Positions 1 to 8,920 of a stretch of DNA of 64,000 nucleotides are shown piece after piece. A model generated the notes under the pieces. It was not told the DNA's origin, did not search any database, and saw nothing but the letters and a program-made list of their open reading frames with translations. The DNA comes from Candidatus Melainabacteria bacterium. GTDB lineage: Bacteria > Cyanobacteriota > Vampirovibrionia > Obscuribacterales > Obscuribacteraceae. The stretch is taken from assembly GCA_003242885.1 (NCBI GenBank), contig QKMZ01000006.1:310001-374000 (forward strand). Direction: 5' to 3'. How positions within the stretch are numbered: the first letter of the stretch is position 1; every line of letters begins with the position of its first letter. The position numbers were made by a program, and so were the translations under genes.

Positions 1-305
1 TTTAGCTTTTTGCCGTCATGAATCTGCTTTTCAGGGATTTCTGTCACTGGACTTAGTAATCTCCCTCAGATACGCTGCACGTACCTGCCCCCCCTCAATG
101 TTCTACCCTAAAACAGTCGCTTCGGGTGTTTGTTGTGTTTTAAACGCTCCACGTGGCGGCGCTATTTGAACCTTCAGCCAGGTATTAATCTCTGGCAAAC
201 TGTAGTCTGTTTGCTTAGGCTCTTGTATTTGTGCTAATCATATGAGAGGCCAGTGTTTGCTAGCAATAGTAATAAGACCCAGCGACTTGATGTTTCTGAT
301 TTGAA
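1..305. other. non-coding left edge
   Basis: No convincing gene is seen. One forward frame stays open from the window edge to about position 172, but its conceptual product has no recognisable motif and is cysteine/arginine-rich in a way that does not look like a protein. A run of seven C lies near 90. The stretch probably holds the promoter of the small membrane protein that starts at 306, but no clear -35/-10 pair was identified. Confidence 0.4.
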
Positions 306-671
306 ATGAGCATCGCCACCTTCTTCGTTTTTCACTTCGTGCAGATCGTTCTGGTCGAATCGATAGTCATGTGGCGTCTCAAATGGGGTACTTACAGGCA
401 TTCGCTGGTCGATGCGCTGATGATGAATTTCGCATCTATTCTGGGGCTGCTTCTAGGACTGGCGCCCTTGATACGCGGTGCTGGTCCATTCGGTCTGATG
501 CTCTTTTGCACGTACAGTTTGATGGTTGAAACAGTTACTTTGATGCTGCTCGAGCGGCATCCCTGGAGAAAAGTGGTAAGCACGGTTTTGATCGCGAATT
601 TGTGCAGCTGTGTTCTTCTGGCTGGTGAGAGTTTCATGAACTGGGCGGACTTTTCTGGACTTTTTCGATGA
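306..671 (+). CDS. small four-helix membrane protein, unknown
   Basis: This 121-residue product is very hydrophobic. Four membrane helices can be drawn at about residues 2-22, 36-58, 61-82 and 88-108, joined by short loops with Arg/Lys. I recognise no family. It begins at an ATG with no clear Shine-Dalgarno sequence. It ends 145 bp before the DUF4388 regulator on the same strand, so co-transcription is possible but not shown. The regular spacing of the hydrophobic segments and the lack of a comparable ORF on the other strand favour a real gene. Antisense frames across the same DNA are lower-quality shadows. Confidence 0.55.
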   Translation: MSIATFFVFHFVQIVLVESIVMWRLKWGTYRHSLVDALMMNFASILGLLLGLAPLIRGAGPFGLMLFCTYSLMVETVTLMLLERHPWRKVVSTVLIANLCSCVLLAGESFMNWADFSGLFR

Positions 672-687
672 CTTAGCCTGAGGCGTT

Positions 688-705
688 GCATTTTGCGCAA
701 GATGC
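688..705. promoter_or_regulatory. near-perfect 18-bp dyad before the DUF4388 gene
   Basis: The sequence GCATTTTGCGCAAGATGC matches its own reverse complement at 16 of 18 positions. It is flanked by two copies of the octamer GCGTTGCA/GCGTTGCAG. It lies about 110 bp upstream of the start at 817. Its size and symmetry would suit a dimeric DNA-binding protein, but nothing else supports a function. Confidence 0.25.
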
Positions 706-816
706 GTTGCAGTTTTAGAAGAGCAAGTGCAAGCCGCTTGGCCTGGCTTTGGCGGTTTATGGTGGGGGTAATGGGGCATAAAAAGCAGGTTAGGCCATTC
801 ATTACGGGCGCTCATT

Positions 817-2427
817 ATGCTTAAAAAGACGAGTTTAGCATCCAAGACATTGCAGAAACTTCCGGCTGCGCCAGGGCTTTCGGAGATTCACCACTTTCTG
901 TCGGTAGCAATGGAGCAACGGGGGAGGCAGGTGGAGATCACCTGGGCAACGCCCGATAAAATGATGGATTTCTCGCTGAACATCCACTGCCCGATAAAAG
1001 GCGGCGATACCAACTGGAAATTGTTCTTGGGTACGGGTCAGGGCGCTGAGCTTTTGTGGGACTACAGAAGTTGCGATGTGCTGCTCGTTTATAACTTGAT
1101 TGTTTCCTCGTGCGGTGAAGTTCACCAGAGCATTCAAGCTGAAGGTGCCATTACTGTCTCTGAATCATTCCGCGACGCATCTAGAAAACGCGATACTTAT
1201 TTCATGCAGGCAAGCCGGTCGCTCGGCGACGGTGATATGGCCAAGGTTTCGGCCGTTGGGTTGCAGGACAACTCATGGTCGAAGGGGACGCAGGAGATGC
1301 AGGGCGAGCTAAGTCTTGTTCCGACATCAACATTGTTGCAGTCTATTTTGCTTTCCAAAACTACCGGCAAACTTGTTATCAGCAGTCAGAAGGACAATGT
1401 CCAAATTTATTTTGTCGAAGGTCGAGCCGTTCATGCGGAAGGGCTGGGGCAGTCTGGCGATGAGTGCTTGCTTGAGCTTATGTCTCTGCGCGACGGCAAA
1501 TACAATTTTGAGCCGCGTGCGCGTACAGAGAAGCAAAATGTGGTTACTGATCTGGAAACTCTCATCGTTCGTGGTGTTCAGCTCACAGACAGCATGACTT
1601 ATCTTCGTCACGCAGGAGTGGCGCCTGAATCGATTTTGTTAAAAGCTCGCAAAGATACTACTGAGTTTGAACTTTCGTCGAGCATCGAAGGCAATCAAGC
1701 TATCAACGGCGAAGCTATGCTCCAGCTCTACATAGCTATCGATGATCGTTCTATGCTCAAGCAAGTTACGCGTATGGCAGAACTCAAAAAGAGTGAATGG
1801 GTGCCTGCGCTGTGTCACTTGATTGAGAAGGACTTTGTCACGTTCTCGAATGAGCACGTCAAATCGAAAAGTGAAAGATCAAACCTGCAGGGCAAGCAGA
1901 TCGATACATCCCTCATTCACAGTGTGATGATGACTTTACGCCGACCGGAAACCGGTATGTTCACTTATCCGGCGTTCTTGTACTTCTTAGAGCAAGAGTA
2001 TTTTCGAGCCTATCGCTCCAGCAGCCCTCTTTCGATCATTCTTTTGGAGATGCGCTTGGTCGGCGCCCCACCTAATTTCGGACGTGATCCCTTGGATGTT
2101 GGAGCGGCGGCTGAAGCATTTCGTCGGATCAGCAAAATCAAACGACATATCGATATGGTTTGCCACTACGACACCTACGATTATGGTCTGATTTTGCCGA
2201 ATACCAGGACCGCAGGCGCCAACATATTTGCTCGCAGAATTTTGAAAGCACTCACGAGTGCGCCCCTGCCGGGTATCGATAATAATCGACTTTCAATTGT
2301 TATGGGCATTGCTACCGTTCCAGACGATTGCGTCGACCTGGCTGTGTTGCTTTCAGCGGCAGAAGCTGCTAAATCGCAAGCGGTGAAAACGGTATCTCCT
2401 ATAGTGCTCTATCAGGATGTTGTCTAA
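817..2427 (+). CDS. DUF4388 (PATAN-like) regulator with degenerate GGDEF domain
   Basis: A 536-residue cytoplasmic protein with no signal peptide or membrane helix. Residues about 163-260 form a DUF4388 domain (GELSLVPTSTLLQSILLS and the FVEGRAVHAE strand are typical); DUF4388 occurs in bacterial signalling proteins such as cyanobacterial PatA-type regulators. Residues about 383-535 have the layout of a GGDEF domain, including the 'FLEQEYFRAYR' helix and a strand-turn-strand near residue 451. The catalytic signature there reads DTYDYG instead of GGDEF, so diguanylate cyclase activity is not expected. The N-terminal 160 residues match nothing I know. The MshEN-like gene follows 51 bp downstream on the same strand, suggesting an operon and a signalling role. 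The start is an ATG with a weak RBS. Confidence 0.75.
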   Translation: MLKKTSLASKTLQKLPAAPGLSEIHHFLSVAMEQRGRQVEITWATPDKMMDFSLNIHCPIKGGDTNWKLFLGTGQGAELLWDYRSCDVLLVYNLIVSSCGEVHQSIQAEGAITVSESFRDASRKRDTYFMQASRSLGDGDMAKVSAVGLQDNSWSKGTQEMQGELSLVPTSTLLQSILLSKTTGKLVISSQKDNVQIYFVEGRAVHAEGLGQSGDECLLELMSLRDGKYNFEPRARTEKQNVVTDLETLIVRGVQLTDSMTYLRHAGVAPESILLKARKDTTEFELSSSIEGNQAINGEAMLQLYIAIDDRSMLKQVTRMAELKKSEWVPALCHLIEKDFVTFSNEHVKSKSERSNLQGKQIDTSLIHSVMMTLRRPETGMFTYPAFLYFLEQEYFRAYRSSSPLSIILLEMRLVGAPPNFGRDPLDVGAAAEAFRRISKIKRHIDMVCHYDTYDYGLILPNTRTAGANIFARRILKALTSAPLPGIDNNRLSIVMGIATVPDDCVDLAVLLSAAEAAKSQAVKTVSPIVLYQDVV

Positions 2428-2478
2428 ACATTTTGCACAGGAAAACCTTTAGAACAGTCCAAAGAGGAATGGCACCAG

Positions 2479-3060
2479 ATGCCCAAGGTAACTAACCAAC
2501 TCGGTTTGCTTTTGCTGGAATCAGGTTTTCTCACCGATGAAGACATAGAGGCGGCTGAAAAACGTGCTTCCTCGACGGGGCTTCCGCTTGGACGTATGCT
2601 TGTTTTGAGCAACAAGATTGATGAGAAACTCTTGGAACAAGTGTTGGAAACAATGATCCATCTTCGTGATAATGCGATGTTCACTGAAGGAGATGCGCTC
2701 GAAGTTCTCGGCATGCTCAAGAGTGCGAAGGATGGAACAATCAAGGAAGTGGATCAGGCGCAGCTCAAATCGTTCTTCTCAAAGAAAGGGCGTCAGATGC
2801 GAGTGGGAGAGCTCCTCGTGCGTTCTGGGTTGGTTACCGATACAGACGTGATGAACGCTGTTGAAGAGGGGCTGGTAACGCGCCGCAAGGTTGGACACGT
2901 GCTCGTCAGCAACTCGTACACTACAAACGAAGCCATCGACATGGCACTAAGTTTGTTGGACGGAGTTCGCTCTGGCGATGTCGAGGTTGCCGAAGCTGCG
3001 AAGAATTTGCGCGAAGCACACAGCTATCCTGAAACGGATGAAGATGAAGACGACAAGTAA
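2479..3060 (+). CDS. stand-alone MshEN-like (GspE N-terminal-like) protein, short
   Basis: This 193-residue protein consists of two copies of the helical module at the N-terminus of type II secretion/type IV pilus ATPases (MshEN/GspE-N family), at about residues 5-60 and 105-165. The signature 'xxLGxLLxxSGxLTDxDxxxA ... LGRxLVxSxxI' is visible in both (NQLGLLLLESGFLTDED; MRVGELLVRSGLVTD). In MshE-type ATPases this module binds c-di-GMP. No ATPase domain follows; the protein ends in an acidic tail. GAGGA sits 10 bp before the ATG. A longer relative with more copies lies at 17122-18366. Its position right after the degenerate-GGDEF protein suggests the two act together, but ligand binding is inferred only. 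Confidence 0.7.
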   Translation: MPKVTNQLGLLLLESGFLTDEDIEAAEKRASSTGLPLGRMLVLSNKIDEKLLEQVLETMIHLRDNAMFTEGDALEVLGMLKSAKDGTIKEVDQAQLKSFFSKKGRQMRVGELLVRSGLVTDTDVMNAVEEGLVTRRKVGHVLVSNSYTTNEAIDMALSLLDGVRSGDVEVAEAAKNLREAHSYPETDEDEDDK

Positions 3061-3111
3061 TTTCTAGCGCGCATTCAGTTACTCGAGCGAGCCGATTCTT
3101 TGAGAAACTAA

Positions 3112-3143
3112 CAAGCTCCCCGGTTGAGGGGAGCTTGCTGTTT
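3112..3143. terminator. hairpin terminator between convergent genes
   Basis: A perfect 10-bp stem, CAAGCTCCCC/GGGGAGCTTG, with a 6-nt loop lies between the ends of the plus-strand MshEN-like gene and the minus-strand secreted-protein gene. The following T-run is short on either strand, so efficiency is uncertain. Confidence 0.6.
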
Positions 3144-3166
3144 CCACGAGTTCACGCAGTGTGGAA

Positions 3167-3940
3167 TTAATTCCAGCCTCTGTAGCCACCGTAGCCATTA
3201 CCGTATGCGGTCGGGTAGTTCGGTGTACGGAGTGCCGATGCGATCAGGCTGTCGAGTTTTCTCAGACTGTCGTTCATCTTATCGAATTCTTTGTCATCAA
3301 ATCTGTTCTTGCTGCGAGCAAGCCTGTCGAGCTTGTTCTCTTGATCTGCGAGCCGATCTTTGAACAAGTTGTACTCATTAATCGAGAGACGACGTTGCAA
3401 TTTTCCTGTCTCAACTTTGTTGCGCATATTGCTGATATCATTGCGCACTTGTGATACTGCTGACACGAAACGTCTGTTGTTGAATCGGTCACCGAATCTG
3501 CCGCCAAATCGATCGTCGTAGCGATTGCCGTAACCCCAGCCACCAGATGCGGTGGCAACGAATCGATCTACACGATTGTCGATGCTGGTGAATCTGTCGG
3601 ACAGCGTGCGAGCTTCCGATACACTGAGGTATCCGTCAGCCTCATATGTAGCTTGAAGATTTACCAGACCTGCCAATTCGGTGCGCAGGGCAGCAGCTTG
3701 AGAAGTGCTAATTCTTCCGGACGAGAGAGCATATGAAATATTTGCTTCGATCTCGTTGCGTTTGCTTTGGAAGTGAGTGCGTGCAAACGATTGTGGGTTG
3801 CGGAGATTGGTGACGTTTACACCGAGCGTGTTTTGAAAGAAGTCGACCAGATCATTTGCATGTGACGGTTGTACGAAAGTAAATGCCGAGGCAATTGCTA
3901 TAAGTGATGCAGCTCCAGCCAGTTTTTTCGAAATACGCAT
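3167..3940 (-). CDS. secreted helical protein, unknown
   Basis: A 257-residue product. The start at 3940 is chosen because GGAGGAGG lies just upstream of ATG CGT; an ATG six codons earlier has no RBS. Residues 1-28 are a classical signal peptide (MRISKK, hydrophobic core, cleavage after SHA). The mature part is rich in charged helices with repeated 'R-x-x-x-D/N-R' patterns. It has a Gly/Tyr/Arg/Asp-rich segment in the middle and a Tyr/Gly/Asn-rich C-terminus (YGNGYGGYRGWN). No enzyme motif is visible. It is probably periplasmic or surface-located. It is divergently arranged from the acyl-CoA ligase gene and transcribed alone. Confidence 0.75.
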   Translation of the reverse strand: MRISKKLAGAASLIAIASAFTFVQPSHANDLVDFFQNTLGVNVTNLRNPQSFARTHFQSKRNEIEANISYALSSGRISTSQAAALRTELAGLVNLQATYEADGYLSVSEARTLSDRFTSIDNRVDRFVATASGGWGYGNRYDDRFGGRFGDRFNNRRFVSAVSQVRNDISNMRNKVETGKLQRRLSINEYNLFKDRLADQENKLDRLARSKNRFDDKEFDKMNDSLRKLDSLIASALRTPNYPTAYGNGYGGYRGWN

Positions 3941-4214
3941 AATTCCTCCTCCGTCCAAAGGCTTCGCTACAGAAGCTTCAAACGGTGTAATTGTGTTGTG
4001 TCAGGCGCGCTCAAATCGGCGATGAGTAAATTGACGACCTTCCAAATTTTTGGTTCCCAACAGGTGCCGGACGCTGGTCCGTAACCTAAAAATGTGATTA
4101 TTACTAGGCTTTTCAGCCTTCCGTTTCACAAAATGAAGTCGGCTTTTGAGTACAATTCTTTCTCCAACCAACTAATTAGCGTCTAGAAGCAGATTTGAAC
4201 GGATAAATTCAATA

Positions 4215-6191
4215 ATGAACACAACTCTCACCGATGTAATCTGGCAACCCAAGGGCGAATACCTCGAATGTCGTGCAGCAGACTTCATCAAGAAGCATGA
4301 CCTAAAAGATTGGAAGGACCTTATCAAGAGATCGACCGACGACATTGAATGGTTCTGGACGGCTGCACTTGATTACATGGGGATGCGCTTCAATCGCAAG
4401 TATGACCGCATTCTCGACATGTCAAAAGGTATGGAATGGGCGCAATGGTTCGTTGGTGGTGAGCTGAACATCTACGACAACTGCATCGACTGGCATTTGA
4501 AAAAAGGGCAGAAGGAAGGTGTTCGCACCAGCGTCGGCGCTGATCACGAGGCCGTTATCTGGGAAGGCGAAGACGGAAAAATTCGCAAGCTGACTTATGG
4601 CGAACTGGACGAAATGGCATCGCGTACAGCCGGTCTGTTGAAGCGCCTTGGCGTGGGCAGGGGTGATGCAGTGGGCATGTACATGCCAATGGTTCCTGAA
4701 GTGGTAGCGGTTCTTCTGGCTTGCTTCAAGATTGGTGCAGTCGCTGTTCCTGTGTTCTCCGGTTTTGGTGCAGAAGCGCTTCGCAGTCGCCTTGAAGATT
4801 CCGAGGCCAAAGTACTATTCACTGCTGATGGCGGTTCACGTCGCGGCAAACTCATTCCTATTAAAGAGAATGCGGACAAAGCAGTCGAAGGTCTCGCTCA
4901 TCTGAAGCACACAGTTGTTTTGAAACACATGGGCAATTCCGTTGCCTGGAATGAGAAGACGGATCTCTGGTTTGACGAATCAATTAAAGCCAGCGACCGT
5001 GCTGAGACAGTTAAGGATCTGCCTGCCGAACATCCTTCTATGTATCTGTATACGTCAGGTACGACGGGCAAACCGAAGGGCACCGTTCATACGCATGCTG
5101 GTGCGCTGGCGCAAATCTCGAAAGAACTCGGATTTTCATTCGACTTGAAATCGTCCGATATCTTTTTCTGGTTTAGCGATATTGGCTGGATGATGGGACC
5201 TTGGGAAATTATCGGCGTCACTTTCTGGGGTGGCACCATGGTGATTTGCGAAGGCACACCTATTTATCCTCAACCCGATCGTCTCTGGGACATGATCGAC
5301 AGACATAAGGTAAACACGCTCGGCATCAGCCCCACTGCTGTTCGAGGAATGAAAGCAGAAGGCGATCAGTGGGTGGACAAACACGATCTCTCGAGTTTGA
5401 GATTGCTCGGGTCCACTGGTGAACCTTGGGATCACGACAGCTACATGTGGCTTTTCGAGAAAGCCGGCAAGAAGAAATGCCCGATCATGAACATCTCGGG
5501 TGGAACGGAAATAGTCGGCGGTTTGCTAACTCCTTTGCCGCTTATGCCGCTCAAGCCCTGCTCTCTGGGTGGACCGGGGCTGGCGATGGACATCGATGTA
5601 TTCGATGAAGATGGAAAGAGTTTGAAAAATGCCATCGGACATCTTGTCTGCAAGAAGCCGGGACCGTCGATGACCAAAGGGTTTCTCAAGTCGCCCGAAC
5701 GTTATATAGAGACCTATTTCAGCAAATTCCCGGGCGTCTGGTATCACGGCGATTGGGCGAAAGTTGATGATGATGGTTCTTGGTTCCTCTATGGTCGCTC
5801 AGACGACACTATCAAGGTCGCAGGAAAGCGTGTTGGCCCGGGAGAAGTTGAATCGGTTCTTGTTGAGCATGCAGGAATCGCAGAGGCTGCAGTCATTGGC
5901 GTTCCTCATGAAATGAAGGGTGAAGCTCTCGTTTGTTTCGTGCGCACAATGCCGGGACAGGAAGCGAATGAAACGTTGAAGAGTGAACTGAAATCTCTCG
6001 TTGGAGAGCGCCTTGGCTCAGTTCTAAAGCCTGAGAAAATTCACTTTGTCACGGCACTTCCTAAGACGCGTTCTGGAAAAATCGTGCGCAAGAACATTCG
6101 CCTTCAATATTTAGGCGAACCTGTTGGCGATCTCTCGTCTGTCGAAAATCCTGAAGCGCTGGATGCGATTAAGGAACTCGCCGGTAAGTAG
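4215..6191 (+). CDS. acetyl-CoA synthetase-like AMP-forming acyl-CoA ligase
   Basis: This 658-residue enzyme of the ANL superfamily should activate acetate or a related short acid with ATP and CoA via an acyl-adenylate. Residues 30-100 resemble the ACS N-terminal cap. The ATP-binding signature YTSGTTGKPKG is at about 280, the 'GDWAKVDDDG...YGRSDD' hinge region at about 520-540, and the catalytic-lysine motif TRSGKIVRK at about 617-625, so all core elements are present. Length fits the acetyl-/propionyl-CoA synthetase subfamily, but it is not close enough to assign acs itself. It appears monocistronic. The 274-bp gap before it shows no clear promoter and its RBS is weak. In this context it would feed acetate into acetyl-CoA. 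Confidence 0.88.
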   Translation: MNTTLTDVIWQPKGEYLECRAADFIKKHDLKDWKDLIKRSTDDIEWFWTAALDYMGMRFNRKYDRILDMSKGMEWAQWFVGGELNIYDNCIDWHLKKGQKEGVRTSVGADHEAVIWEGEDGKIRKLTYGELDEMASRTAGLLKRLGVGRGDAVGMYMPMVPEVVAVLLACFKIGAVAVPVFSGFGAEALRSRLEDSEAKVLFTADGGSRRGKLIPIKENADKAVEGLAHLKHTVVLKHMGNSVAWNEKTDLWFDESIKASDRAETVKDLPAEHPSMYLYTSGTTGKPKGTVHTHAGALAQISKELGFSFDLKSSDIFFWFSDIGWMMGPWEIIGVTFWGGTMVICEGTPIYPQPDRLWDMIDRHKVNTLGISPTAVRGMKAEGDQWVDKHDLSSLRLLGSTGEPWDHDSYMWLFEKAGKKKCPIMNISGGTEIVGGLLTPLPLMPLKPCSLGGPGLAMDIDVFDEDGKSLKNAIGHLVCKKPGPSMTKGFLKSPERYIETYFSKFPGVWYHGDWAKVDDDGSWFLYGRSDDTIKVAGKRVGPGEVESVLVEHAGIAEAAVIGVPHEMKGEALVCFVRTMPGQEANETLKSELKSLVGERLGSVLKPEKIHFVTALPKTRSGKIVRKNIRLQYLGEPVGDLSSVENPEALDAIKELAGK

Positions 6192-6316
6192 GTTACAGCG
6201 AAGCAATTTGCGTTCTTTGTGGTGAAGCGGTCTTGTCAAGCGCGGGTCCCAGTTGGCGCTGCTGGTTTCGTTCGGCCGCCGCGGACAGGGGTCGCCACAT
6301 TAAGGCGGTAAGCCTC

Positions 6317-6991
6317 CTAATCTTTCTGTGGGTCGTTGCTGCTGACAAGTCCGTATCTCAGTGCTTTTACCGCTGCCTGGGTTCTGTCAGAGACTGCCAA
6401 CTTATCCATTAAATGCTTGGCGTGAGTCTTCACGGTCTCTCTTGCTATTTGAAGCTTATCGGCGATTTCTTGATTCGAAAGTCCATCAACAATTAGCTGT
6501 AGTACTTGACTCTCTCTTTCTGAGAGGTCGGCGTAAACAGCCTTTTTCTGGCTTGTCTTGGACTTTGTGCGGGGCAGTGCGTTCATTACCTTTTGAGCTA
6601 TCGAAGCATCTAGCCAGACATCCCCACAGATTACGGCGTTGACCGCCGCTTCCAATCGGTTGAAATCGGCATCTTTCAAGCAGTAGCCGTTAGCACCAGC
6701 AGAAAGAGCCGCGAAGATATCTCGATCATCATCGTGCGAAGTTAGCATAATGATTTTTAGCTCGCTTCTTCTTTGCTTGAGCAGGCTGCAAGCTTCGATT
6801 CCGTCCATTAATGGCATTCCGACATCAAGCAAGACGAGATCAGGTGCATGTCTGGATTCGACGCTCAATGCCTCCATTCCATCTGCAGCTTCGAAAATTT
6901 TACCTGCGACCTCGCTCTGCTCCAGTAGTACCTTAAGTCCTGCTCTGAGATTTGCGTCATCGTCAACCAAAAGAATTGTGGGTTTGGACAT
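6317..6991 (-). CDS. NarL/LuxR-family response regulator
   Basis: A 224-residue two-component regulator. The receiver domain (residues 1-120) has the acidic pair in 'LLVDDD', the phospho-acceptor aspartate in 'DLVLLDVGMP' and a lysine in 'YCLKDAD', so it should be phosphorylatable. The C-terminal LuxR-type HTH (about 155-215) carries LSERESQVLQLIVDGLSNQE and the 'ETVKTHAKHLMDKL' recognition helix. The ATG at 6991 is preferred; a GTG four codons upstream is also possible. It lies 12 bp behind the histidine kinase that ends at 7004, clearly the same transcript, so that kinase is its likely partner. Target genes are unknown. Confidence 0.9.
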   Translation of the reverse strand: MSKPTILLVDDDANLRAGLKVLLEQSEVAGKIFEAADGMEALSVESRHAPDLVLLDVGMPLMDGIEACSLLKQRRSELKIIMLTSHDDDRDIFAALSAGANGYCLKDADFNRLEAAVNAVICGDVWLDASIAQKVMNALPRTKSKTSQKKAVYADLSERESQVLQLIVDGLSNQEIADKLQIARETVKTHAKHLMDKLAVSDRTQAAVKALRYGLVSSNDPQKD

Positions 6992-7003
6992 TCTAGTTAC
7001 CAC

Positions 7004-8788
7004 TCAATTGTGAGCTTCCACTCTTTCCAGGCTTTGCTTCGATTCTCTGTCTTCTCCATCCGTATAGGGGAAGTCGACGGTAAAGGTGGTGCCACTATTT
7101 TCATCGCTGTGAAAGCCGATATTACCACCCAGTGCTTCACTAATTTGTTTGCAGAGATAGAGCCCAAGTCCTGTTCCGCCGGATGATTTTTGCCCGAGTT
7201 CTCCCTGCCAATATGGTGTAAAGAGCCGATCTTTGTCTGTTTCGCTGATGCTGGGACCAAAGTTGCGAACTGAAATACTAACGCGTGTGTCCGACTTGTT
7301 CAGATTGATGTTTACGGTGCTACCAGTACGAGAAAACTTGATGGAATTCTCTAGCAAGTTGGTGATTAAATGTGAAAGTGCCGATTTATCAATGTTGAGG
7401 ATGACATCGTCCGTGTTTGACGTGAACTCTATTTTGACATTGGTTAAATTACAGCGATGAGTGAGTTTGCATAGCAATTCATCGATCAGTTCTGAAACCT
7501 GCACAGGCTGCATTGAGAGTATTTCTTTTCCTTGTCGATATTTCGCTATTTCGAGCATGTTTTTTACCATGCTGAGCGCGTTTTCGTTGCTGTCTTTTAG
7601 ACGCATAACTAGCTCGCCTGCACCATTATTGGTCGAGTCAATTTTTTTCTGTATCGCCTGGATAATGTAGTTGGAAGCAATCAGAGGACTTTTAAGATCG
7701 TGTGCGATTGTTTGCTGGATCATTTCTTTGTGATGTGAAAGAACAGTCACTTCAGAGATGTCTTCGATCATGATAATTACGCTGCGTACGTGCGAGTCTT
7801 CTAAAATTGGCCAGGCAGCAATATCCCAATAGACATTTTTGTCTTCGTGATTGCCAAAGCGAGTGAAATACAAGCCTTTCAGAATTGCCGGACGCCCTGT
7901 TTTTACCGTCTGAATTAACTCTTCTTTGGGCATCTCGGGCAGCAATTCCCAGACTGTAGTACCGACAGGAAAATCCACATCAACTAGAAATTGTTCGAAG
8001 ACACTATTTACCTCCTGAATCTTGAAGTCTGTATCGAGCTGCATGATTCCAATTGGTGCGTGTTTTACAATTTCTCGCGAGACGCTCTGCTCGACGAGTA
8101 AAGCCTTCTTTGAAGCGTATATGTATTTTTGCAGCAAGAAGGTGAGCGGCACGACAAAGAGGAAAATGAAAGCGCCTAAACACAGGAAGGTTATGGATGT
8201 TCGCTCAGTATTTTTCTTATAATCGGAAAGTAGCTGTTTTAGCTGTTCTCGCTCTTCTACATCGATAATAATGAGGCGGCCTCTCATTACCTCGATCAGT
8301 TTTTCTGATTTGCTGAGATTGTCCTTAGCCTTTGCTAGATTGCCTTTTTGCTTTTCATTCACTGCCGCATCAAGTGTTTTCTGAAACTTTTGCGCTACGA
8401 GTTCGAGATAGGTGAGGTGCCATCGTCTCCAGCCTTCATCGTCACCTGTCCGTTTTACGTGCTGGATACACTGCTCCAGTGTTGCTCTGTCTGAGTTGTA
8501 ACGACTTTGAGCTCCAACAAATCCTCGCGTGACGAAGGTTTCAGCTTGCAACTGCAAGTCATTCATCGTAGATACACTAGTTTGTAAATAACCGAGTAGT
8601 TCTTGCGATTTGTCGATGCTCTCAGCTGTTTCTATGGCTCGAGAAGAAAAGAAATATGCCGACATCGCTGCGATTGTGACGAGTAGGAATGCCAGGACGA
8701 CTGTCAATGTCAGCGTCGCTTCTGGCGCGCGAAGCAACCCAGCCAATCCGGGTGGTCCTGTCTTTGTTTTTGTAGCTCGAATTAACAT
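7004..8788 (-). CDS. membrane histidine kinase (CHASE3-like, PAS, HisKA, HATPase)
   Basis: A 594-residue sensor kinase. Membrane helices at about 30-52 and 203-227 flank a ~150-residue helical extracytoplasmic region resembling a CHASE3/four-helix sensor. A PAS domain follows (about 245-345). The HisKA H-box is AHDLKSPL at about 362. The ATPase domain has the N-box LLENSIKFS and a clear G2 box (SGGTGLGLYLCKQ). All residues needed for autophosphorylation appear present. It is translated immediately before the LuxR-type regulator. The periplasmic domain lacks a recognisable ligand pocket, so the signal is unknown. Confidence 0.9.
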   Translation of the reverse strand: MLIRATKTKTGPPGLAGLLRAPEATLTLTVVLAFLLVTIAAMSAYFFSSRAIETAESIDKSQELLGYLQTSVSTMNDLQLQAETFVTRGFVGAQSRYNSDRATLEQCIQHVKRTGDDEGWRRWHLTYLELVAQKFQKTLDAAVNEKQKGNLAKAKDNLSKSEKLIEVMRGRLIIIDVEEREQLKQLLSDYKKNTERTSITFLCLGAFIFLFVVPLTFLLQKYIYASKKALLVEQSVSREIVKHAPIGIMQLDTDFKIQEVNSVFEQFLVDVDFPVGTTVWELLPEMPKEELIQTVKTGRPAILKGLYFTRFGNHEDKNVYWDIAAWPILEDSHVRSVIIMIEDISEVTVLSHHKEMIQQTIAHDLKSPLIASNYIIQAIQKKIDSTNNGAGELVMRLKDSNENALSMVKNMLEIAKYRQGKEILSMQPVQVSELIDELLCKLTHRCNLTNVKIEFTSNTDDVILNIDKSALSHLITNLLENSIKFSRTGSTVNINLNKSDTRVSISVRNFGPSISETDKDRLFTPYWQGELGQKSSGGTGLGLYLCKQISEALGGNIGFHSDENSGTTFTVDFPYTDGEDRESKQSLERVEAHN

Positions 8789-8865
8789 CTGCCCGAATCA
8801 ATATTTGAATGTACTGCCGGATACTTCCTTTATTCCAACTTACTATCAATGTTTCTCATGAAAGC

Positions 8866-8895
8866 ACAAGACGCTCCACTGAGGGAGCGTCTTGT
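8866..8895 (-). terminator. 12-bp stem hairpin downstream of the TadG-like gene
   Basis: ACAAGACGCTCC and GGAGCGTCTTGT pair perfectly around a 6-nt loop. On the minus strand the stem is followed by GCTTTC, only a weak T-tract. It lies 26 bp after the stop of the 8921-10777 gene and probably ends its transcript before the histidine-kinase gene. Confidence 0.6.
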
Positions 8896-8920
8896 ATGCG
8901 CAGGAGTCAAGTGACTTTCA

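Noticed and set aside
1..172. A partial gene at the left edge
   Set aside because: The open frame is short, lacks motifs and ends without any supporting context.
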